From Cryptomeria japonica (taxonomy: Eukaryota; Streptophyta; Pinopsida; Cupressales; Cupressaceae): 64,000 nt of DNA. Position numbers and translations under genes: made by a program. Numbering within the stretch: the stretch's first letter is position 1; each line of letters opens with the position of its first letter. The DNA lies in assembly GCF_030272615.1 (NCBI RefSeq), contig NC_081409.1, positions 913,631,840-913,695,839 on the forward strand, in the 5' to 3' direction. Below are positions 56,838-64,000 of the stretch, piece by piece. Under the pieces are notes generated by a model, which had not been told where the DNA came from, did no database searches, and was given only the letters and a program-made list of their open reading frames with translations.

Positions 56838-58243
56838 TAGAATACTGAGAGGGGGGGCGAATTAGTATATTGAAAAATTGATACAAAGTTCTCAAACTCA
56901 AACTCAGTCAAACAAAGTAAACATATCTCAGTCAAGATCAATATTCATAGAATACTTGACATCAACCGGTTTAACTGTTGTGACAACTATAATAGTAAAC
57001 AAATTCAATCTTGTAAACATCAACAATGCTTAATCATAACTCAACATATTCATTTCTCAATGCTTCTACTTAACATGCCTTATCAAAAATTAACCACATC
57101 AACAAATAAGATCACAATCGCAAAAGCATTCACCACTTGACACAAATGTTTATACATGGAAAACCCAAATAGGTAAAATCCATGGTGATATGAGACTCAC
57201 AAGGATAGCTATCTAAATTCTTCTAAAGTTCATCCTGTTAGGAGCCAAGCCTGTTAAAGCTTTACAATAAGTCTTGTTAAGAACTAATTCCGGTTAGGAA
57301 TCACCCGGTTAAGGAATTTACAAATATGCCTTGATTAAAAGAACAATACTCCATAAGGAGTAACCTCGCTAGAGGATTTAAGAATCCAAGCTAATGGACC
57401 ACCTTGTTAGAGGATTTAATGAGTAATCAATCTTGTTAGAGCTTACCCGGTTAAGGGATTTAACTTCTACTGTAATTGATAGAAAACAACAGGTTTTCTT
57501 GATCTATCTGAGTAGCACTACATTTGCTTGTTCAGATCCTTCTAAGCTTCAATCTTCCTTGATTCAAAGTGCAGATCCATTCTGGTTAGGCAACTACACA
57601 CTCAATAGGTTTTCATCAATCTTGCCAACAACCTTTACAAACAACTTCATCGACCTTAAATAGAAATCAATTAGGTCGGTAACACAGCAAAAACCTAATT
57701 CTCATCATCGAGATTACAAACAAGTGAGTACAATCTTGACCGTTAGAAATCATGACAATCTCTTCACATTCTTCAAGACAACTCCAACCGCTTTATGATC
57801 GCCGCTTCATCGGACTTTGTAACTCCTCACGCGTTGTGCATTAGATGCAATCCACTTTGCTCCTTCCATAGACAAAAACAAACATGCCAAAACAATTTGA
57901 ACATATCCTTATTCAATGGTCACACGTGTCTCCATCATTACCGCTTATCAGATAATAAACCATCAAACTTGATCGGCTAGGGTTTAACAACTGATAGGGT
58001 TTATCGGTTGCATTACATAGAAAATTTTAACCCTTTACACCGGTTCAACTCACAAACTTTACATACCGGTTTACAACATCTTCCACAAAGCTCTTCTTAT
58101 CGATTACTAGCCAACATCAAAAACAACAATATCAGCAATAACATGAATACCATTACTGGTTTAATTGACATCAATGACAACATATCATTAATACAATCTT
58201 TATGCAAAATACCAACAAACTCAAAATACCAACACCAAGACAT
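56838..58243 (-). repeat. Second solo LTR of the Copia-2/G group
   Basis: Left end TAGAATACTGAGAGGGGGGG, right end near CCAACACCAAGACAT with a doubled CAAAATACCAACA. The conserved phrase is ATGGAAAACCCAAATAGGT at 57155-57173. TCCGG at left (56833-56837) and ACCGG at right (58244-58248) may be the target duplication with one change. It sits 67 bp before the gypsy 3' LTR. Confidence 0.75.
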
Positions 58244-58293
58244 ACCGGGGAAGAATTTTTTGTTTTCTTTGAAACAATGTCATTTTGACATTG

Positions 58294-58310
58294 CCTCAAA
58301 GAGGGGCAAA
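58294..58310 (+). other. Gypsy polypurine tract
   Basis: CCTCAAAGAGGGGCAAA directly precedes TGTAGACACC of the 3' LTR. Confidence 0.85.
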
Positions 58311-59523
58311 TGTAGACACCTAAAAATGTCTCATTGATCATGTACTAATTACTCATCTAATTAGTTAAATAATTATTTAATTATTTAATTTATCGTATTC
58401 TTCTAATTTCATATTTCCTCATCATCTTACTAATTATTCTATTTCTTATTCTTTCATCGTTTAATCATTTAACCATTTTTTAATGTTAATTAAATATTTA
58501 TTATTTAATTAATTCTGATTAATTCCCCAATTTAAATAATCTTTATTATTTAAATAAATTAATTCTCAATTTCTATCTCTATTCATCTAATCATTCAACC
58601 CTTTTCTAAATATTAATTAAATATTTATTATTTAATTAATTATGATTTAATTCCTTTAATTCAAATAACCTTTATTATTTAATTAAATTCTATTTCTAAA
58701 TAACTAAAAAGTTTCTTTAAATTATTTAATTAACTAATTAATTCTTCCGAATCCCCAAATTCTCATTTCATTTAATTTCACATTTCTTCTAATTTCAATT
58801 ACATGTGCATGATTTCAAAAATACAATTTGAAAATCAAAGTCAAGTTCTAAATATATTCAAATACTAAATTGAATTTAAAATAAATTCAATTATTTGAAT
58901 TAAAATCTCATGCAAAGATTAAGTTGAAAATCTAAGTCAAAGTGCAAGCACATGCTAAATTAATTAATTCAAGCAATTAATTAATTAAATCATTATCTCT
59001 CCAATCTCTATTTCCATCTTTTAGTTAGCTTTTTCTAAATAAAAATTTCTTTGTCATCTTCTTAATTTCCTCCAATCATTCTTTTTCTTCCTTCAGTTAG
59101 CTTTTTCTCAATCAGTTAACTCCTTTAATCTATTCAATCTATTTTGTTTCACCTCTAAATCAGCAGTTCAATTATTAATTTTCATGTGAGCTCACCTGAG
59201 TTCCACCTTTCAATCAGTCAATCTCTATTTTCACTCCTCAATACTGGACAATTACTCTGAATCACGAACTTTGAATCTTTGTGTCATTTGTAGGTTGCCA
59301 GCACGATATCTAAGAGCCATCATACCATAGAGAAGAGAAGAACAATGGAAGTTATACGCAGTCACGGAATAGGGAGTTTTGATTGATTTAATTTATAATT
59401 CCTATTTTAATTTGATTGTGTTATTTTGTTGTCTGTTTGTTAAAATTCTTTGATTAGATAGGTATTTGTGATTTCCCTTTGCTTCTAATTGATATATTTT
59501 AAGGATGAATTTTACATGTGACA
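58311..59523 (+). repeat. Gypsy 3' LTR
   Basis: TGTAGACACCTAAAAATGTC to TTTTACATGTGACA. It pairs with 33455-34728 (same order throughout, scattered substitutions, one 20-40 bp deletion near 59210). Confidence 0.92.
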
Positions 59524-59579
59524 TCCATATCCTTAATCTTGACAACCAATGGGGTAGAAATACTAGAAGCTAAAGTCAT
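59524..59579 (-). pseudogene. G2 ORF2 N-terminus
   Basis: ATG at 59577-59579, encoding MTLASSISTPLVVKIKDM up to the gypsy insertion; it continues at 33454. The position and Ser-rich start resemble G1 ORF2 (MASTSHSSSSAP). Confidence 0.6.
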
Positions 59580-59962
59580 TTTGAACTTAGGGTTTGCAGA
59601 ACTAATAGTCTAGAATAGATAAATACCTTAATTTGCAATCGGGCACTGGAATTTACTTTAGGATCACTAAAATTGTTGTTGAGATCACCAAATAGCTTTT
59701 CTCTTCTTCTTTGTACTATTCTCTTGACTGATTGTGACAAATGAAGCTTTCAAATGCCCTTTTATCCTTCGAAAACCTAATTATTCAATAAATGCTCCAA
59801 CTAGCTACCTTGATTTTCATGGAGTCACTTACCAGAGCATCAAATATTCTCTGAAACATTTGGATATCATCTGCACATATGATTTAAGCCTTTTGCAACC
59901 TTCCATAATTGATTGCAGATCACCAAAGAGGGGGTTCTTAGAATCTGCATGAAAAGTTCTCC
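59580..59962 (-). other. G2 spacer between ORF1 and ORF2
   Basis: No gene; corresponds in position to 45141-45643 of G1 (both have a CTTAGGGTTTG/TTTAGGGTTTGG phrase at the ORF2 start). Confidence 0.5.
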
Positions 59963-61100
59963 CTAAGGCATAAAGCCCAAGTTACCAGATGAAGATCTTG
60001 CACCGGATTTAGGTGCAGATCCATTGCCTGATTTAGATTCATCTTTTCTAACCCACATCTTCTTGTGTTTGTCTCTGATCTCTTCTACCTTTGCCTTTGC
60101 CTTCTCATCTGATTTGTTCTTGTCTACCAGAGCACTATTCTTGCTTCTGCAGTACTTTGCAATGTGACTGGTTTTGTTGCATGCAAAACAAACAACATTT
60201 CTCTGCATAGGTTTGAAGTTCATCTAATTTGGTCTCATCCTGCACTGGTTAGAGATATGTCCAAACAACCCACAAGCATAGAACCTCTTGTTTTAGAAGC
60301 TATTCATTACTACTCTACACATATTTGACTTGTGACCAAAATTATTGCATATAAAATACTGACTGTTAAAGGTAGGAATATTATTCATGTTGTTCATTCC
60401 ATTATTCATCCTACTTCTGCATTGATTCGCCATATGACCAAATTTATTGCAAGTAAAGTATCTACTATTGAATTTATGGGAATTAGGTTGTCTTACCAAA
60501 GGATTCTTGCTCTTCTTCAGATCAGGTTTTGCATTACTTTGTCTAGATCAGGGGGATTCACCTTTCTCAAATCCAAGTCCTCTCATGTCCTTTCCATGTC
60601 TCTAACTTTCTAGCATCTCATCAAGCCTTACTGAGCTAGCTTTGAATTTGTCTTTGTAATCATTAGCAGTAGCAAGTTCATCCCTTATGGCAGCAATCTA
60701 TCTTTCAAGCTCTTGACCATTATTCCTTGACTATGTCATCTCAAGCTTCAACTCATCATTCACATAGGTAAGCCTAAAGCATTCATCAGCTCTTTCCCTC
60801 AATGATTGTGCCATATTCTCTTCAAGGCAACATTATCTCTCTCAAGCTTGTCATATTCATTACCTTTACCCTAATTTTCCATAATTTGATCTTCTTTCTC
60901 CTAACCTTCTCCATCAATTATTTCCTCTTGTCCCTTGATGTGCTCACTTGATCCTTCAATTCATTAATGAAATCATCAACAACATTCAAGTTTCTTTTCA
61001 AAGAACTGATCTCATTTCTTGTTGCATCAATATCCTCAAGTGCCATAGTGAGCTATCTCTGAAAACTAGAATCCATTCAGTCAATCTCCCGAACCTTCCT
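59963..61100 (-). pseudogene. G2 ORF1: coiled coil with four zinc knuckles
   Basis: From the primer site leftward there is a stop-riddled helical part (NEISSLKRNLNVVDDFINEL), then CCHC knuckles YFTCNKFGHMANQC, YFICNNFGHKSNMC, FYACGLFGHISNQC and VCFACNKTSHIAKYC. A basic tail ends it (EEIRDKHKKMWVRKDESKSG). The first two of these lack one Cys of the knuckle or have it shifted. The order of coiled coil, knuckles and basic/Ser tail equals G1 ORF1, with different spacing. It is more decayed than G1, in line with being the older host. Confidence 0.75.
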
Positions 61101-61129
61101 CAAACAGTTAAGATTCCTCATAGGAACTA

Positions 61130-61143
61130 GGATCTGATACCAA
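61130..61143 (-). other. G2 primer binding site (tRNA-Met type)
   Basis: The minus strand reads TTGGTATCAGATCC, one change from the tRNA-Met primer site. Confidence 0.88.
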
Positions 61144-61144
61144 T

Positions 61145-61676
61145 TGTTGGAATCAAGGATCACTGAGAGGGGGGGGGGTGTCAATTAGTGATCAGACTTT
61201 ACTGTAAACCATCAGAAGCATACACTTGAAAATAAAATGCAGCAACATAAAACAATCAACCACAAAATCATAACACCAAATTTTTACGTAGAAACCCAAA
61301 TGGGAAAAACCATGGTGGGATTTGAACCCACAATATTATTCTAGTATGGCTAGTAGAAACACAATATTATAATATGGGGAATGCACAGGTATTCAGGTAC
61401 ATTGCCTAGAGATCACTGCTCAAATACAATAAGGGCTACAACCCCAGAAGGATCATTGCCTTATTGATTAATTATAATGATGAATTACAACAAAATTAAC
61501 TCCAAAACAACATCTACAATTCTTGGATGAGTTCTGGTTAAGTCCCAAATATACTGACTAGATCACTCTATTGTTCAGCTCTGTTATGCCCTGTTCACTA
61601 TCTCGGTTAGCTAACAGATCAAGAATGCGCATGTGAAACTGTGCCAAAAATGGATTCTCGATCACCACTTGTTCGC
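61145..61676 (-). repeat. G2 5' LTR, cut by Copia-3
   Basis: Plus strand: TGTTGGAATCAAGGATCACT followed by GAGAGGGGGGGG. GTAGAAACCCAAATGGGAAA lies at 61288-61307. It continues only to the Copia-3 LTR start; the rest is outside the window. Confidence 0.8.
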
Positions 61677-62190
61677 TGTTAGAATATTTAATCTTTACTT
61701 AGCCTAGGTTTATTTTTATTTAGTTTAGGATATTCCTTTGGAATTCCTACATGTAATTTGTCCTCTAGTACATGTGTGAGGACAAGTCATTTCTTTTATT
61801 TTCCTTTATTAAGGAATATTAGATTTCCTCCATAAGAGGATGTGAACACATGGCACACACATTTTATGAATGGTGGCATTCATAGATTTGGAGTTACTTT
61901 GTAACTCCTCTCCTCATCTCTATTTAAGAGATGCCTCCTCTCTCATTTCTTCTTAATGACAATATTGTAAAGAGCTTCTTGTTGTCTCTCTCTCTCTCAT
62001 TTTTAGGCATTGCCTCATTCATAATATCACAAGGGGTTTTTCTTTGCTTTTCCCCTTTCAAAAGTTCTTGTGCCTCCTTCTTCACATTTGGGTGATGCTC
62101 CAAGTTTATTGCTTTTCTCTTGGTAACAATTACTTCATCATAAACTTTCTTGGATTAATTTTCCTTTCCTTGCTCTTTTATTTCCTTTCA
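61677..62190 (+). repeat. Copia-3 5' LTR
   Basis: 514 bp, TGTTAGAATATTTAATC to TTTATTTCCTTTCA. A TATA-like CTCTATTTAAGAG at 61918-61930 and a CT-rich start region after it fit a promoter. Confidence 0.88.
61918..61930 (+). promoter_or_regulatory. TATA-like box of Copia-3 LTR
   Basis: CTCTATTTAAGAG about 60 bp upstream of a (TC)n run at 61986-62000. This is a typical place for the LTR core promoter. Confidence 0.5.
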
Positions 62191-62205
62191 TGGTATCAGA
62201 GCAGG
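62191..62205 (+). other. Copia-3 primer binding site (tRNA-Met type)
   Basis: TGGTATCAGAGCAGG immediately follows the LTR, matching the plant initiator tRNA-Met primer site. Confidence 0.92.
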
Positions 62206-62423
62206 TTTCTAATCCTTGTTTTAAGTTAACATTGATGAAGGTTACCATTCTGTGGAGTTCACCTTGTTGGAGGCATTCTTGAGAGGAGAAGAAGTTCTTT
62301 TCTAATATTTTCTATTGTGCAGGTTTTAGTTTCAGATTTTAATTTTTTTTTTTCCAAACTTGTTAACAAGTTTGCCTACAGGTTTAATCTCCTATTCTAG
62401 TTAGTTTTTATTAAAAAAAGGGC

Positions 62424-62578
62424 TTTGGAAGGCTTGCCGCCAAAGTTCCTTCTTTCTAGTTTAAATTTAATTATTTTTAAAGTTTTGGAAGGCTTGCCAC
62501 CAAAACTCCGGTGCTAACTTCTTTTCCTGCATACTTTAGATTTCATATTCATTTGTTTTGGAAGGCTTGCCGCCAAAA
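62424..62578 (+). repeat. Three stem-loop phrases TTTTGGAAGGCTTGCCGCCA
   Basis: Copies at 62424-62445, 62483-62505 and 62556-62578. Each can pair TTTTGG with CCAAAA around an AAGGCTTGCCG(C) loop. The paired ends vary together (TTTGG/CCAAA in the first copy, TTTTGG/CCAAAA in the others). Confidence 0.85.
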
Positions 62579-63744
62579 CAGTTTCTTCATAAAGTTGTTT
62601 CTCTGATTCATATTGCAGGTTCTCACATTTTGTTTACTTGCAAATTTTTTTTTGATTAAAAAAAATATATTTAAGCTAAATTTAAGAAATTTTCTAATTT
62701 CATTCACAGAATACTAACTCTTTTTTAATATCTATTGATCTATTTCAATCTTTGTTTGTGCTTATTTCAGCTGGTTTACTTTACATAATAAATCTTACAT
62801 TTTCTTTGCATTGTTATCTTTGCACATTTATCTGTGTGTTCTTCCAAGTCTGCTTCATGCAACAACAGTTTCTGCAGTATTCGATTAGAAACCGATTGAT
62901 ATACATATTCCCTTGTTTTTTAATGGTTCAAAACGTAGAGATTTTTCTCTATGCAATGCGATTTTTGTATTCAAAGTTCTCTTAAAAGGGAAGTTTTGCA
63001 CAAAACAGTTACCCTGCATAGAATTGGTCAGGTTCATTGCGTACGTCAGAATAAGCATTCCCCAAAAATATATTTTTTAACGGAATGCCATCACATGCAC
63101 ATACGGAGTGAAGAAAGTTCAGTGACAAATGATTTAATATTGCTTCCATAATGTTAACATTTTAAATTGAGAACTTCATAAGTGATATCCAAAGTTTTAA
63201 ATTTATATCTTCAAATTTATTTTTTAGCAAATATAAAAGTTCCATAGCAGCAAAAGTCTTCTGGGGAAAAATTTGGCAAACTAAAATTGCTCCTGCTGCG
63301 CTGAAAACAAGCTACTTCTCCTCGGCGCTCTCTTCTTTGGCGAAATAACTTAGTTTGCAGATCCCTCATTTCTAACTTGCATTTGGTGGATGTCTGCATC
63401 CTACTTTATTCTGATTTACATGCGGAAATAACCCAAACAACGCGTTCATCAAAATTTCAATATCAATCTAATTATATTTGTTATGTTTTTGCAATCGGTA
63501 TCGGGGGATTCTGGTGCATAAACTTCTCCTCTATAATTGGAGATTTTTTGAGAGAATAAACTTCCTTGTTCTGACTGTAACTGACATCAAAACTCCTCTT
63601 ACGGTACCCTCAGATTCTCTAGTTTCACCTGCAAGTTTGTTTTTTCTGTCTGCACGCCTCTGCCTTTCTGTCACCTGTGCAGTAACGCCTCTGTCAATTT
63701 TTGTCATTCATTGCATGCAGGAGCCATTATTTTTTTTTGACCAT

Positions 63745-63850
63745 AACATTTCACGTTGAGTAGCTAAGCTAAGTTTTATAATTTAAGTTTAAGTTTAACA
63801 TTTCACGTTGAGTAGCTAAGTTTTATAATTTAAGTTTAAGTTTTCTTTAA
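63745..63850. repeat. 52-bp tandem duplication
   Basis: AACATTTCACGTTGAGTAGC at 63745 and again at 63797, followed both times by TTTTATAATTTAAGTTTAAG. Confidence 0.93.
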
Positions 63851-64000
63851 TTTTAACTTTCCTATTCGTATAAGTTTTACCTTACTTTATTTTAAATAAA
63901 AGTTTAAGTTTCTTTTAAGTAAAGTAAAGTCTATTTAAAATAAACTAAACTACAGTTTAGTTTAGTTAAATATTAATTTATTTAAAAAAAAAAAAGGTTT

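Larger units (their letters stand above)
33455..59523 (+). mobile_element. Tat-like Ty3/gypsy element with deleted RT-IN, host of three insertions
   Basis: LTRs 33455-34728 and 58311-59523 match along their length. A TTGGTGAACCCGACG primer site follows the left LTR and a CCTCAAAGAGGGGCAAA tract precedes the right one. The interior holds gag, a protease, a G-patch region and the C-terminal end of integrase. There is also a long 3' region with an antisense gene. RT, RNase H and the integrase core are missing. G1 and two solo LTRs are inserted in it. Without those it would be about 15.7 kb. Flanking pentamers (GTCCT at left, TCCAT at right) do not match exactly. The continuity of G2 ORF2 across the element supports a simple insertion. 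Confidence 0.88.
29696..61676 (-). mobile_element. G2: pol-less LTR element, host of the gypsy insertion
   Basis: On the minus strand, LTR (61145-61676, cut by Copia-3), primer site (61130-61143), zinc-knuckle ORF1 (59963-61100) and ORF2 (59579 and leftward) form one element. ORF2 is split by the gypsy element at codon ~20 (33454 joins 59524) and again by the block 29909-32348. Order and content match G1 (40504-48072). The 3' LTR was not found, so the left boundary is a guess. Confidence 0.65.
61677..64000 (+). mobile_element. Copia-3: 5' LTR and leader of a copia-type element, 3' part outside
   Basis: LTR 61677-62190, tRNA-Met primer site directly after it, and an untranslated leader running to the window end. 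It sits inside the G2 LTR and is therefore younger. No gag frame is reached; copia membership rests on the short LTR with a TGTTAGAATA start and the tRNA-Met primer site. Confidence 0.8.
62206..64000 (+). other. Copia-3 leader, non-coding
   Basis: No gene seen in 1.8 kb. It has three copies of a stem-loop phrase (62424-62578), T-rich stretches, and a 52-bp tandem duplication near the end. Frames such as 62752-62985 are hydrophobic and without motifs. Confidence 0.6.

Noticed and set aside
62752..62985. Hydrophobic frame in the Copia-3 leader
   Set aside because: T-rich sequence gives Phe/Leu/Ile frames by chance; no gag motif and no conserved start context.
1..64000. Search for tRNA, rRNA, organelle-derived DNA or an ordinary host gene with introns
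   Set aside because: None recognised; all coding similarity seen belongs to transposable elements or cargo within them.

Overview
The window looks like intergenic DNA from a very large, retrotransposon-rich plant nuclear genome, most likely a gymnosperm (conifer). The evidence is several nested Ty1/copia and Ty3/gypsy LTR retrotransposons of plant type, a plant L1-type LINE with an RNase H tail, tRNA-Met primer sites, AT-rich sequence, and no recognisable host gene, rRNA or tRNA. The conifer assignment is inference; another large-genome plant is possible. Nearly all coding sequence is broken by stops or frameshifts.

Layout. (1) 1-4811: Copia-1 (+), complete from gag to 3' LTR; its 5' LTR lies left of the window. 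It sits 37 bp inside an LTR of Copia-2. (2) 4812-25247: Copia-2 (-), with gag-PR-IN-RT-RH in scattered pieces. It is split by LARD-1 (5362-8030, TSD ATCAC, inside the RNase H region) and by LARD-2 (12867-25042, TSD CCAAG, inside its 5' LTR). LARD-2 carries a large low-complexity ORF of unknown function. (3) 25272 to about 29690: decayed LINE (+) with endonuclease, RT, zinc-binding and RNase H regions. (4) About 29696 to 61676: element G2 (-), a pol-less LTR element, interrupted by a solo-LTR-like block (29909-32348) and by a Tat-like Ty3/gypsy element (33455-59523, +). The gypsy element is itself hit by element G1 (40504-48072, TSD GAAAG) and two solo LTRs (about 49352-50739 and 56838-58243). 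(5) 61677-64000: 5' LTR, primer site and leader of Copia-3 (+), inserted in the 5' LTR of G2.

How the parts relate. G1 and G2 share a two-gene plan: a coiled-coil plus multi-zinc-knuckle ORF next to a tRNA-Met primer site, followed by a long ORF2 with a conserved domain I do not recognise, and no protease, integrase or RT. Their LTRs share sequence signatures with Copia-2 and the two solo LTRs, so a Copia-2-like element is the natural candidate helper. LARD-1, LARD-2 and the gypsy element share LTR termini and polypurine tract; LARD-2 and the gypsy element also share a primer-site type and a 3' minisatellite. The gypsy element has gag, protease and a G-patch domain, but its RT, RNase H and integrase core are deleted. 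It carries an antisense plant-mobile-domain gene with its own TATA box near the 3' end.

The most interesting candidates are the G1/G2 ORF2 family, the antisense plant-mobile-domain cargo, the LARD-2 ORF, and the hairpin-rich array at 30090-30490.
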